From: Pseudomonadota bacterium
Lineage (GTDB): Bacteria > Pseudomonadota > Gammaproteobacteria > Burkholderiales > Rhodocyclaceae
Length of the DNA: 64,000 nt
Direction: 5' to 3'
Assembly: GCA_963205435.1 (NCBI GenBank)
Contig: CAUJIV010000028.1
Span: 1 to 64,000, forward strand
The notes beneath the pieces were generated by a model. That model had not been told where the DNA came from. It did not search any database and worked only from the letters and a program-made list of their open reading frames with translations. Both the position numbers and the translations under genes were made by a program. This document shows positions 41,078 through 49,835 of the stretch, in pieces (positions within the stretch are counted from its first letter, which is position 1; each line of letters opens with the position of its first letter).

Positions 41078-41733
41078 GCGTGGATCAGCTTCGCCACCCG
41101 GCGCCGGCTGCCTTCGGTCTCTACGCCGTCACTCCTGATCTCGCCGACACGGCCGACCTTTTGCAACGCAGCGAGCAAGCCCTGCTCGGCGGCGCGCGCT
41201 GGCTGCAATATCGCAACAAGGCCGCTACTGCCGGCTTGCAGCACGCCCAGGCCCGGGCGCTGCTCGAACTGTGCCGACGTCACGGAGCGCGGTTCATCAT
41301 CAACGACGACCTGGCGCTGACCCTGGACATTGGCGCTGACGGCGTCCATCTCGGCCGCGAGGACGGCGACCTCGCCGCCGCCCGCGCCGCGCTGGGAGCC
41401 GGCCGTCTGCTCGGCGTCTCCTGTTACACTGAGATCGAGCGGGCGCGCGAGGCCGCGCGCCGCGGCGCCGACTACATCGCCTTCGGCAGCTTCTTCGCCT
41501 CGCCGACCAAGCCGGATGCGCCGCGCGCGCCGCTGTCCCTGGTCGCCGCGGCGAAGAGCAAGCTCGGCCTGCCGGTGTGCGCCATCGGCGGCATCACCCT
41601 GGAGAACGCGCCGCAGCTGCTCGGCGCCGGCTGCGACCTGCTGGCGGTGATCAGCGACCTGTTCGGCCGCGAGGACATCCGCGCCCGCGCCGCCGCCTAC
41701 ACTTCACTCTTCAACCAGCGAGCAAGGACATGA
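41074..41733 (+). CDS. thiE: Thiamine phosphate synthase
   Basis: A 219-residue TIM-barrel enzyme joining hydroxymethylpyrimidine diphosphate and thiazole phosphate. Visible blocks are [32 protein letters not shown] (pyrophosphate site), [29 protein letters not shown] and [15 protein letters not shown]. Its ATG overlaps the thiD stop, and its stop overlaps the hemL start, so thiD-thiE-hemL form one transcript. Confidence 0.94.
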   Translation: MSVDQLRHPAPAAFGLYAVTPDLADTADLLQRSEQALLGGARWLQYRNKAATAGLQHAQARALLELCRRHGARFIINDDLALTLDIGADGVHLGREDGDLAAARAALGAGRLLGVSCYTEIERAREAARRGADYIAFGSFFASPTKPDAPRAPLSLVAAAKSKLGLPVCAIGGITLENAPQLLGAGCDLLAVISDLFGREDIRARAAAYTSLFNQRART

Positions 41734-43007
41734 GCCACAACGAAACCCTGTTTTCCCGCGCCCAGAAAACCATTCCCGGCGGCGTCAATTCGCCGGTGCG
41801 CGCCTTCCGCTCGGTCGGCGGCACGCCGCGCTTCTTCACCCGCGGCGAAGGCCCCTGCGTCTGGGACGCCGACGGCCGGCGCTACATCGACTACGTCGGC
41901 TCCTGGGGGCCGCTGATTCTCGGCCACGCCCATCCGGAGGTGGTCGAGACGGTGCGCGCCGCGGCGGCGAAGGGGCTGAGCTTCGGCGCGCCGACCGAGG
42001 CGGAGGTGGAGATGGCAGAGCTGCTCGCTTCGCTGCTGCCCGGCCTCGACATGGTGCGGCTGGTCTCCTCGGGCACCGAGGCGACCATGAGCGCCATCCG
42101 CCTCGCCCGCGGCTTCACCGGGCGCGACCTGATCGTCAAGTTCGAGGGCTGCTATCACGGCCACGCCGACAGCCTGCTGGTGAAGGCCGGCTCCGGCGCG
42201 CTCACCTTCGGCAATCCTTCCTCCGGCGGCGTGCCGGAGGACTTCGCCCGGCACACCCTGGTGCTCGACTACAACGACGCGCAGCAGCTCGCGGACGCCT
42301 TCGCCCGCTCGGGCGAGCGCATCGCCGCCGTCATCGTCGAGCCGGTCGCCGGCAACATGAACCTGGTGGCGCCAAACCCCGAATTCCTGCAGGCCATGCG
42401 CCGGCTGTGTACCGAGCGCGGCGCGCTGCTGATCTTCGACGAGGTGATGACCGGCTTTCGCGTCGGTCCCGCCGGCGCCCAGGGCCTGTACGGCATCCGT
42501 CCCGACCTCACCACCCTGGGCAAGGTGATCGGCGGCGGCATGCCGGTCGGCGCCTTCGGCGGCCGGCGCGACGTCATGGAGAAGATCGCCCCGCTCGGCC
42601 CGGTGTACCAGGCCGGCACGCTGTCCGGCAGCCCGGTGGCGGTAGCGGCCGGGCTGGCCACGCTGCGGCTGGTGGCGCAGCCCGGCTTCCACGATCAGCT
42701 CGCCGCCAGGACGCAGCGCCTGACCGACGGCCTGCAGGCGGCGGCGCGGCAGCACGGCGTGGCCTTCAGCGCCCAGGCGATCGGCGGCATGTTCGGCCTG
42801 TACTTCCGCGCCGCGCCGCCGGCCAGCTATGCCGAGGTGATGGAGTGCGACAAGGAGGCCTTCAACCGCTTCTTCCATGCCATGCTGGAGAAGGGCGTGT
42901 ATTTCGCGCCCTCGGCCTTTGAGGCCGGCTTCGTCTCGGCGGCCCATGGCGAGGCCGAGCTGGCCGCAACCTGCGCCGCCGCCGCCGAGGTCTTCGCGCG
43001 TTTTTAG
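41730..43007 (+). CDS. hemL: Glutamate-1-semialdehyde 2,1-aminomutase
   Basis: A 425-residue PLP enzyme forming 5-aminolevulinate in the C5 route of tetrapyrrole synthesis. The start [20 protein letters not shown] and the cofactor lysine K265 in [18 protein letters not shown] are diagnostic. [20 protein letters not shown] and [12 protein letters not shown] carry further PLP contacts. It is the third gene of the thiD-thiE-hemL operon; the vitamin and haem pairing occurs in many betaproteobacteria. Confidence 0.96.
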   Translation: MSHNETLFSRAQKTIPGGVNSPVRAFRSVGGTPRFFTRGEGPCVWDADGRRYIDYVGSWGPLILGHAHPEVVETVRAAAAKGLSFGAPTEAEVEMAELLASLLPGLDMVRLVSSGTEATMSAIRLARGFTGRDLIVKFEGCYHGHADSLLVKAGSGALTFGNPSSGGVPEDFARHTLVLDYNDAQQLADAFARSGERIAAVIVEPVAGNMNLVAPNPEFLQAMRRLCTERGALLIFDEVMTGFRVGPAGAQGLYGIRPDLTTLGKVIGGGMPVGAFGGRRDVMEKIAPLGPVYQAGTLSGSPVAVAAGLATLRLVAQPGFHDQLAARTQRLTDGLQAAARQHGVAFSAQAIGGMFGLYFRAAPPASYAEVMECDKEAFNRFFHAMLEKGVYFAPSAFEAGFVSAAHGEAELAATCAAAAEVFARF

Positions 43008-43071
43008 GTTGTGTCGCCCAGAATGATCGGGCTAGGCTCGATCACGCGACGAGCGCTCCCAGTTGCGCGGC

Positions 43072-43728
43072 ATGAATGATGGAAACGTGAAGACCCTCCC
43101 CGTGCTGCCTCTCGGCGAAGCCAACCGGGAGGCGATGAGACGCCATTTCCTCGGCCTCGAGGCGGAGGACTTGCGCCTGCGCTTCGCCCACGCCATCGGC
43201 GAGGCGACGCTGCTGAGATACGTCGATGCAATCGACTTCGGCCGTGACGCGGTGTTCGGCGTCTTCGACGGCGAACTCGAGCTGGTCGGCGTCGCCCACC
43301 TCGCCCTGAGCGGGCCGGAGGCAGAATTCGGCGTCAGCGTCTCCCCCGGCCATCGCGGCAAGGGCGTCGGCACGGCGCTCTATCGGCGTGCCTGCGAATA
43401 CTGCCGCAACCACGGCATCCGCGCCCTCTTCGTGCACTGTCTCAAGGAAAATGCGCCGATGATGCGCATCGCGCGCAAGGCCGGCATGCAGATCGTGCTC
43501 GACGCCGTCGAGGCGGAAGCCCACCTGCGCGTGCCGCCGGGTGACGGCCTCAGCCTGGCCGGCGAGATGATCGGCGACCGCGTCGGCCTGCTCGATCTGG
43601 CCCTGAAGTCCCAGCTGCTCGCCGCCCGCACCGTCGGCGAGGCCCTCGCCAGCGCAGCGCAGGCCCTCGCCCGCCCGCTACAGCAGGAACAGCGTCGCCA
43701 GGCCGAGGAAGATAAAGAAGCCGCCTGA
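43072..43728 (+). CDS. GNAT-family N-acetyltransferase
   Basis: A 218-residue acyltransferase. The acetyl-CoA pyrophosphate loop is seen in FGVSVSPGHRGKGVGTALY, flanked by LVGVAHLALS and the helix/strand CLKENAPMMRIARKAGM. The N-terminal 60 residues (RHFLGLEAEDLRLRFAHAIG) resemble the GNAT domains of protein lysine acetyltransferases. The C-terminal 60 residues form an extra helix. The substrate is unknown. I chose the ATG at 43072; a TTG at 43063 is also in frame. The last 51 bases are antisense to the end of mgtE, an unusually long convergent overlap. Confidence 0.85.
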   Translation: MNDGNVKTLPVLPLGEANREAMRRHFLGLEAEDLRLRFAHAIGEATLLRYVDAIDFGRDAVFGVFDGELELVGVAHLALSGPEAEFGVSVSPGHRGKGVGTALYRRACEYCRNHGIRALFVHCLKENAPMMRIARKAGMQIVLDAVEAEAHLRVPPGDGLSLAGEMIGDRVGLLDLALKSQLLAARTVGEALASAAQALARPLQQEQRRQAEEDKEAA

Positions 43729-45120
43729 GTCCGTCACGGCGGTGATCATCACGCTGGAGCCGACCGCCGGGTCGTAGCCGAGGCGCTGGCGCAGCAGCGG
43801 CACCGCCACGCCCACCATCGCCGCCAGGATCAGGTTGAGCGTCATCGCCGCCGTCATCACCAGGCCGAGCGGCACGCTGCGGTAGAGCCACCAGGCGACG
43901 AGGCCGAGCAGGCTGCCCCAGATCAGGCCGTTCACCATCGCCACGCCGATCTCCTTGCGCAGCAGCACGCGGGCGCTGTCCTGCTGCACCTGGCCGAGCG
44001 CCATGGCGCGCACGATCATGGTGATGGTCTGGTTGCCGGCATTGCCGCCGATGCCGGCGACGATGGGCATCAGCGCCGCCAGCGCCACCAGCTTCTCGAT
44101 CGAGCCCTCGAAGGCGCCGATGACGCGCGAGGCGATGAAGGCGGTGACGAGGTTGATCGCCAGCCACGACCAGCGGTTCCTCACCGAATCCCACACCGAG
44201 GCGAAGATGTCCTCGCTCTCGCGCAGGCCGGCGCGCGACAGCTGCTCGGTCTCGCTCGATTCGCGGATGTAGTCGACCACGGCGTTCACCGTGACGCGGC
44301 CGATCAGCCGCCCCTCGTGGTCCGCCACCGGCGCCGAGACGAGGTCGTAGCGCTCGAAGGCCTGCGCCGCCGTCTGCGCCTTGTCGTCGGCCTCGAGCGC
44401 GAGCGGCTCGGCCGCCATGATGTTGGACACCATCTCGTCGGGGTCGGTGACCAGCAGGAGGTTGAGCGGCAGCACCCCCTTCAGCCGCCCCTCGCGGTCG
44501 ACGACGAAGAGCTGGTCGGTGTGGTCGGGCAGCTCGTCGAAGCGACGCAGGTAGCGCAGCACGGTCTCGAGGGTGACGTCCTCGCGCACCGTCACCGCCT
44601 CGAAATCCATCAGCGCGCCGACCGAGTCCTCGTCGTAGGACATCGCCGCGCGCAACCGCTCGCGCTCCTCCATGGAGAGGGCGCGGAAGACGTCCTGCAT
44701 GACCTCGCCCGGCAGATCCGGCGCCAGGTCGGCGATCTCGTCGGTGTCGAGCTGGCCGGTGGCGGCGACCAGCTCGTGGGGATCCATCGCCTCGATGAGG
44801 CTCTCGCGCACCGCATCGGAGACCTCCAGCAGGATCTCGCCGTCGCGCCCGGCCTTGACCAGGTCCCAGACGAAGAGGCGCTCGTCAAGCGGCAGAGCCT
44901 CGAGGATGAAGGCGATGTCGGCCGGGTGCAGGCGGTCGAGCCTGGCGCGCAACTCGGCGATGTGCTGCTTGTGCAGGATCTCCTCGACCTCGTCGTGGCG
45001 CGGCATCTCCTGGCGGTGCACCAGCCCCTCGACGACGCGATGGCGCGCCAGCAGTTCCTGCACCTCGCGCAGTTCCTGCTGGACGTCCTCGCTCTGGCGG
45101 AGGTCTTCGGTGTCGGCCAT
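43678..45120 (-). CDS. mgtE: Magnesium transporter MgtE
   Basis: A 480-residue Mg2+ channel/transporter. Domain order is an N-terminal superhelical domain (residues about 40-170, HPADIAFILEALPLDERL), two CBS domains (about 170-300, AMSYDEDSVGALMDFEAVTV) that sense cytosolic Mg2+, a plug helix, and five membrane helices. The pore motif is AGIGGNAGNQTITMIVRAMA and the end is TAVTDSGGFFIFLGLATLFL. The 3' end is antisense to the GNAT gene for 51 bases. It has its own promoter region downstream of mtgA. Confidence 0.95.
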   Translation of the reverse strand: MADTEDLRQSEDVQQELREVQELLARHRVVEGLVHRQEMPRHDEVEEILHKQHIAELRARLDRLHPADIAFILEALPLDERLFVWDLVKAGRDGEILLEVSDAVRESLIEAMDPHELVAATGQLDTDEIADLAPDLPGEVMQDVFRALSMEERERLRAAMSYDEDSVGALMDFEAVTVREDVTLETVLRYLRRFDELPDHTDQLFVVDREGRLKGVLPLNLLLVTDPDEMVSNIMAAEPLALEADDKAQTAAQAFERYDLVSAPVADHEGRLIGRVTVNAVVDYIRESSETEQLSRAGLRESEDIFASVWDSVRNRWSWLAINLVTAFIASRVIGAFEGSIEKLVALAALMPIVAGIGGNAGNQTITMIVRAMALGQVQQDSARVLLRKEIGVAMVNGLIWGSLLGLVAWWLYRSVPLGLVMTAAMTLNLILAAMVGVAVPLLRQRLGYDPAVGSSVMITAVTDSGGFFIFLGLATLFLL

Positions 45121-45218
45121 GGTCGCGCAACGAAAGCAACGAAAGGGCGCCGCCGCGCCAGGGTCGGCGCGGCGAATGGCGGATTGTAAGGAATTTGAAC
45201 GCCGGAGGCGTCAAAAAG

Positions 45219-45908
45219 TTACGGGATTTCCGCCGCGCTCATGCGACCGAGGATGACCTGGCTGCGCGCGGCCAGGTAGGGCGAGTCGGGTAGGCGGCCG
45301 AAGCGCCGCGGATTGGGCAGCAGCACCGCCAGCCGCGCCGCCTGCTCGGCGGAGAGCCGCGCGGCGGGCACGCCGTAGTAATGGCGGGCGGCGGCCTCGG
45401 CGCCGAAGAGGCCGTCGCCCCATTCGACGACGTTGAGGTAGATCTCGAGGATGCGGCGCTTGTCGAGCACCGCTTCGAGCATCAGGGTGATCAGCGCCTC
45501 CTGCGCCTTGCGCCAGGGCGTCTTCGAGCCGGACAGGAACAGGTTCTTCGCCAGCTGCTGCGAGATGGTCGAGCCGCCGGCGACGATGCGGCCCTTCTTC
45601 TGGTTCTTCTCCAGCGCCTTCTGGATGCCCTCCCAGTCGAAGCCTTCGTGGGCGGAGAACCTGGCGTCCTCGGCGGCGACGACGGCGCGCTTCAGGTGGT
45701 TCGAGATGCGCTCATAGGGCACCCACTGCTTATTCAGTTCCGCCTTCGGGTCCTTCTCGCGCAATTCCTCGAGGCGCAGCGACATGAAGCTGGTGGTCGA
45801 GGGGTTGAAGTATTTCCACCAGACGACCCAGCCGAGGTACCAGCCCTGCCAGGCGAGCAGGCAGAGGACGAGGAGAGCCAGTCCGCGGCGCAGCCAGCGC
45901 CAGATCAT
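45219..45908 (-). CDS. mtgA: Monofunctional biosynthetic peptidoglycan transglycosylase
   Basis: A 229-residue family GT51 enzyme polymerising lipid II into glycan strands at the periplasmic face of the inner membrane. A single N-terminal anchor (LRRGLALLVLCLLAWQGWYL) precedes the domain. The catalytic Glu is in AAEDARFSAHEGFDWEGI; GGSTISQQLAKNLFLS and LEIYLNVVEWGDGLFGAEAA are the second and third conserved blocks. The ATG at 45908 lies just inside the repeat region separating it from aroE. Confidence 0.95.
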   Translation of the reverse strand: MIWRWLRRGLALLVLCLLAWQGWYLGWVVWWKYFNPSTTSFMSLRLEELREKDPKAELNKQWVPYERISNHLKRAVVAAEDARFSAHEGFDWEGIQKALEKNQKKGRIVAGGSTISQQLAKNLFLSGSKTPWRKAQEALITLMLEAVLDKRRILEIYLNVVEWGDGLFGAEAAARHYYGVPAARLSAEQAARLAVLLPNPRRFGRLPDSPYLAARSQVILGRMSAAEIP

Positions 45909-46045
45909 TGAACCATCCCCCCGTCCCCCGCCCCACGGCCGGCTTTGCACAGCCGGCCGGCTCGTCCGGCGCGGAGCGGTGCTCCGCGAAACCCCGGCTT
46001 CGTCCCGCGGAAGGGGGTGACGGTCGTTCGCCGCTGCGCGGCTCC
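45909..46045. repeat. Interrupted fourth copy of the 72-bp repeat family, with nested hairpins
   Basis: AACCATCCCCCCGTCCCCCG and, further on, GGAAGGGGGTGACGGTCGTTCG match the two halves of the units at 15201-15404. About 70 bases lie between them. These carry two perfect hairpins: GGCCGGCT-TTGCAC-AGCCGGCC (45937-45958) and GCGGAGC-GGT-GCTCCGC (45971-45987). The block fills the gap between aroE and mtgA. Confidence 0.7.
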
Positions 46046-46050
46046 ACGTG

Positions 46051-46872
46051 TCATGCGCCGCGCAGCTCGGCCAGCACCGGCGCGGTGGGCGGGCGCACGC
46101 CGCGCCAGAGCAGAAAGGATTCGGCCGCCTGCTCGACCAGCATGCCGAGGCCGTCGGCACGGCGGTCGGCGCCCTGCGAGCGCGCCGCGGAGAGAAAGGG
46201 CGTCTCGCCGCCGTACATCATGTCGTAGGCCAGGCTGCCGGGCGCGAACACGCCCGCCGGCAGTGGCGTCGCCTCGCCGGCCAGGCTGGCCGCGGTGGCG
46301 TTGATGACGAGATCGAAGGAGCGACCGGCGAGCCCGGCGAAGCCGCCCGACTCGAGGCAGCCGCCCGCGGCCCGCCCGGCGAACTCCTCGCCGAGAGCGC
46401 GCGCCTTGTCCGCCGTGCGATTGGCCAGGTGCAGCAGGGCCGGCCGCTGCTCGAGCAGGGGCAGCAGGGCGCCGCGCGCCGCTCCGCCGGCGCCGAGCAG
46501 CAGGATGCGCGTTCCGGCCAGCGACAGGCCGAGATTGCGCGTCAGGTCGGCGACCAGGCCGGCGCCATCGGTGTTGTCGCCGAAAATCCCCTCGCCGGAA
46601 AACGCCAGGGTATTGACGGCCTGCGCCGCCTCGGCGCGCGGCGAGCGGCGCTGCGCCAGGGCGAAGGCTTCCAGCTTGAAGGGCACGGTGACGTTCAGGC
46701 CGCGACCGCCGGCGGCGATGAAGGCGCGGACGGCGTCGGCGAAGCCGTCGCGCGGCGCCAGGATCGCCCCGTAACTCAGGTCCTGATTCGTCAGCCGGGC
46801 GAAGGCGGCGTGGATCCGCGGCGACTTCGAGTGCGCGACGGGGTTGCCGACAACGGCGTATCTGTCGGTCAC
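46051..46872 (-). CDS. aroE: Shikimate dehydrogenase (NADP+)
   Basis: A 273-residue enzyme reducing 3-dehydroshikimate to shikimate in aromatic amino acid synthesis. The catalytic Lys/substrate site is VVGNPVAHSKSPRIHAAF-like; NVTVPFKLEAFALA, NTDGAGLVADL and the NADP loop LLLGAGGAARGALLPLL follow. The start is a GTG at 46872. It sits between a TonB-family gene and mtgA, all on the same strand. Confidence 0.95.
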   Translation of the reverse strand: MTDRYAVVGNPVAHSKSPRIHAAFARLTNQDLSYGAILAPRDGFADAVRAFIAAGGRGLNVTVPFKLEAFALAQRRSPRAEAAQAVNTLAFSGEGIFGDNTDGAGLVADLTRNLGLSLAGTRILLLGAGGAARGALLPLLEQRPALLHLANRTADKARALGEEFAGRAAGGCLESGGFAGLAGRSFDLVINATAASLAGEATPLPAGVFAPGSLAYDMMYGGETPFLSAARSQGADRRADGLGMLVEQAAESFLLWRGVRPPTAPVLAELRGA

Positions 46873-46924
46873 GGCAGGCTCGCCTCGCGGACCGCCGCAG
46901 CGCCGGATTCCGCGCCGCGCCGCC

Positions 46925-47851
46925 TCATTCCGCGGCCAGCCGGTCGGCGCGGGTGAACACCCAGGTGCGGGCGAAGGCGACGATGTCGGTCTGGCGCTTC
47001 AGCTCGGCGGAAAAGCTGCCGTAGGGCGCGGCCATGCGCACGATGCGCAGGGCCGCCTCGTCGAGGATCTTGTGGCCGGAGGAGCGCTGCACCTCGACGC
47101 GCTCGAGGCTGCCGTCGGCCTTGATCTCGACGTAGAGCAGCAGGTTGCCGTAGAGCCGGCCCTTGGCCGCCTCGGGATAGTTGAGGTTGCCGATGCGCTC
47201 GACCTTCTGCCGCCAGTCCTCGAGATACTGGGCGGCGGCATATTCCTCGGTGCGGGCGCCGATGAACTTCTTGCGCGGCCGCTTGTTGTATTCCTCGATC
47301 TGGCGCGCGATCTGCGCCTCCATGCGTGCGATGGCTAGCGCGCTCTGCGCCAGGTCGGCGCCGCGCACGCTGTCCTGCTCCGGCTGCTTCTCGCTCGGCT
47401 TCGCCTCGGCCTGCACTGCCTTGCTGCTCTTCGCCTGCGCCAGCAGCTTCTGCTGCTGTGCTTCCAGTTCCTGCACGCGGCGCTGCGCCGCCACCAGGCT
47501 GTCGCCAGGCTGCTCCTGGCGCGAGGGCGGCAGCGGCGTCCTGGCGCGCCGCTCCTCGTCGGTGTTGCCGCCGCCGTCGAGATTGGCCTGGGCGCGCGCC
47601 TGCGCCTTGTCGGGCTTTCTCGCGCTCTTGGCGTTGACCAGCACCACTTCCAGCGTCTCCTGCGTGGCGCGCGCCAGCCGGTCGGGCAGCTTGAAGTGGA
47701 TCGAGAGGACGACCGCGTGCGCGGCCAGCGAGACGACCAGCGCCAGCATGAAACCGTGGCGCTGGAGATCCAGGCGGGACAGCCGGCCCGTTCCGGCCGG
47801 CTCGGCGGCCGCGGCGGTTCGTGATGGCAGGGCGATGCCGCGCTCAGGCAT
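46925..47851 (-). CDS. TonB-family energy-transducer-like protein
   Basis: A 308-residue protein with an N-terminal cytoplasmic tail of about 33 residues and one membrane helix (FMLALVVSLAAHAVVLSIHF, including the TonB/TolA-type His). A long Gln/Lys/Ala-rich periplasmic stretch follows, with a coiled coil RRVQELEAQQQKLLAQAK. The C-terminal beta domain is NLNYPEAAKGRLYGNLLLYV through VQRSSGHKILDEAALRIVRM. TonB family proteins use the proton motive force through ExbB/ExbD to open outer-membrane receptors or stabilise the envelope. No exbBD or receptor is nearby, so its partner is unknown. Confidence 0.85.
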   Translation of the reverse strand: MPERGIALPSRTAAAAEPAGTGRLSRLDLQRHGFMLALVVSLAAHAVVLSIHFKLPDRLARATQETLEVVLVNAKSARKPDKAQARAQANLDGGGNTDEERRARTPLPPSRQEQPGDSLVAAQRRVQELEAQQQKLLAQAKSSKAVQAEAKPSEKQPEQDSVRGADLAQSALAIARMEAQIARQIEEYNKRPRKKFIGARTEEYAAAQYLEDWRQKVERIGNLNYPEAAKGRLYGNLLLYVEIKADGSLERVEVQRSSGHKILDEAALRIVRMAAPYGSFSAELKRQTDIVAFARTWVFTRADRLAAE

Positions 47852-47904
47852 GGCTGCCGATTCTACCCTACCCGGAAACGCCGGGGCCTGCCGGCCCCGG
47901 CGGA

Positions 47905-49803
47905 TCAGTCGGGAACAGGGCCCGGGCCTTCGGCGCCTGCATCGGCGGGAGCCGCGGCGAGCGTCTTCAGGTAGCGGCAGTCCGCCTCGGCCGTCAGCAG
48001 GTCGATGGCGGACAGCGCCACGGCGACCCGCGCCAGCGGCTCGAGCGCCGGCAGCGAGGGGCAGCGCAGGGTGAGCGGCAGGCGCTCGAGCCGCACCAAG
48101 CCCTCGCGCACCACCCGCGCCGTCGTCTCGGCGACGCCCTCCTGCAGCAGCCAGCGCAGGCACCAGTAGCGCTCCATGCCGCGCTGGAAGTCGGCGTAGG
48201 CGGCGTAGGTCAGCTCGAAATCGCGCATCGCCGCGAGCAGCGCCTCGGAGCGAGCGGTGAACGGCGGCGGCTCGCCGGACAGCTGCGCCAGCAGCTGCCA
48301 CTGGTTGATCAGGTCGACATGGCGCCGCAGCGGCGAGCTGGCCCACATGTAGCAGTCCACGCCGAGCCCCTCGTGCGAGAGGGCGGCGGTGGTCATGCGC
48401 ACCTTGCCGCCGTTCTGCGCGCGGTAGATGGCCGCCACCTGCGCCTCGGCCAGCTGCCTGCCCCAGCTGCTGTTGGCGAGGATCATCAGCTCGCTCACCA
48501 GCTTGTCGAGCGGCGAGCCGCGCGGGCGCTCGACGATGTCGATGCGGCCCTCCGGCGCGGACCAGTCGACATGGAAGCTGTACTCGGCATGCAGCGGATT
48601 TGCCGCCGGCTTGCCGCGCTCGGCCTCGAGCACGCCGGCGAATTCCCACAGCCGCACGAGTTCCTCGCGGCAAGGGAAGTCCGCCCCGCCTTCGGCCAAC
48701 GTCCGCTCGTTGAACAGCGGCTCGATGTCGTGATGGCGCAGGTTGGCCGCCACCGCCACGCACTCGGCGCGCGAATGGGCGCCGCGCACGGCGTAGTCGG
48801 CGCCGACATCGACGTAGAGCGACAGCGCCGGGCGCTCCTGGCCGGCGGCCAGCGTGAAGCCCTCGATCACCTCCTCGGGCAGCATGGTGATCTTGCGGCC
48901 GGGCAGGTAGACCGTCGACAGTCGCCGGCGGGCGATCGCCGCGAGGGCGGACTCGGGCCGGATGGCGAGGCCGGGGGCGGCGATGTGGATGCCGATGCGC
49001 CAGCCGCCGCCCTCGAGCGGCGTCACCGAGAAGGCGTCGTCGATCTCGGTCGTCTCCGCGTCATCGATGGAAAAGGCGCGCGCCTGCGCCAGGGGCAGGT
49101 CGCGCGGCGGCTCGGCCGGCGCGTAGTCGCCGAAGCCCGTGCCCTGCGGGAAAAACTCGAAGAGGAAGCGCTCGAGGTGGTAGTCGTGGCTGGAGGGCAG
49201 GGCGCCGCAGCGCTGCAGCAGGCGGGCGGCGGAAAGGCCGGTTTCCGCGCAGGCCTGCTCCAGCGCCTTCGTCTCGGGGCGGTTGCGGTCGGGCTTGTAG
49301 AGCAGCTGCCGCAGGATCGGCGCGAACTCCTCCGGCAGCGCGCCCTCCTTCAGCATGCCGGCCATGCGCTCGACGGCCAGCGCCTGCTGGCGCTTCTTCT
49401 CCAGGCCGGCCAGCGCCGCCTTGAGGATCTCCGGCGGCGCCTTGCGGAAGCGGCCCTTGCCCTTGCGGTGGAAGTAGACAGGCGCGGCGTGCAGCCGCAG
49501 CAGGATCGCCGCCGCCTCGGCCGGCTCGGCGACGCGGCCGTAGTACTCGCGCGCCAGCTCCTCGAAACCGAACTCGGCCTCGCCGCAAGCCTCCCAGAGG
49601 AAAGCCTCGTCGATGCCGGCCGACCCCGCCTGCGCCCGCTCGAGCAGCTCGCCCGGCGCAGGCGCCGCGAAGCGCAGCAGCACGCTGGCCGCCTTCACCT
49701 TGACGCGGCGGCCGCTGGCGGTCTCGACCTGCAGCGAAGTCGCGTTGTCGGCGAGCACGGCGCCGGCCTTGAAGGCGCCGTCCTCTTCGAACAGGACGTT
49801 CAT
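47905..49803 (-). CDS. RNB-domain exoribonuclease (RNase II/R family)
   Basis: A 632-residue 3'-5' exoribonuclease-like protein. After an N-terminal RNA-binding region of about 210 residues comes the RNB catalytic domain, with FSIDDAETTEIDDAFSV holding the metal-binding acidic residues. The third Asp of the usual D..T.D-DD set is Glu here, as in some RNase II-like proteins. SSPLRRHVDLINQWQLL carries the conserved Arg and RNA contact. A C-terminal S1-like end is short. The start at 49803 begins NVLFEEDGAFKAG; no clear Shine-Dalgarno sequence is visible. The rnb-tonB-aroE-mtgA order is shared with other betaproteobacteria. Confidence 0.88.
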   Translation of the reverse strand: MNVLFEEDGAFKAGAVLADNATSLQVETASGRRVKVKAASVLLRFAAPAPGELLERAQAGSAGIDEAFLWEACGEAEFGFEELAREYYGRVAEPAEAAAILLRLHAAPVYFHRKGKGRFRKAPPEILKAALAGLEKKRQQALAVERMAGMLKEGALPEEFAPILRQLLYKPDRNRPETKALEQACAETGLSAARLLQRCGALPSSHDYHLERFLFEFFPQGTGFGDYAPAEPPRDLPLAQARAFSIDDAETTEIDDAFSVTPLEGGGWRIGIHIAAPGLAIRPESALAAIARRRLSTVYLPGRKITMLPEEVIEGFTLAAGQERPALSLYVDVGADYAVRGAHSRAECVAVAANLRHHDIEPLFNERTLAEGGADFPCREELVRLWEFAGVLEAERGKPAANPLHAEYSFHVDWSAPEGRIDIVERPRGSPLDKLVSELMILANSSWGRQLAEAQVAAIYRAQNGGKVRMTTAALSHEGLGVDCYMWASSPLRRHVDLINQWQLLAQLSGEPPPFTARSEALLAAMRDFELTYAAYADFQRGMERYWCLRWLLQEGVAETTARVVREGLVRLERLPLTLRCPSLPALEPLARVAVALSAIDLLTAEADCRYLKTLAAAPADAGAEGPGPVPD

Positions 49804-49835
49804 GGGAAGGAGGGAGGGGAGGAAGCCGCCGGCGA

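Noticed and set aside
46925-48763. 612-residue fusion of an RNB-frame product with the TonB-family protein
   Set aside because: The upstream part is a shadow frame of the ribonuclease gene; the ATG at 47851 gives a normal TonB-type N-terminus with its anchor.
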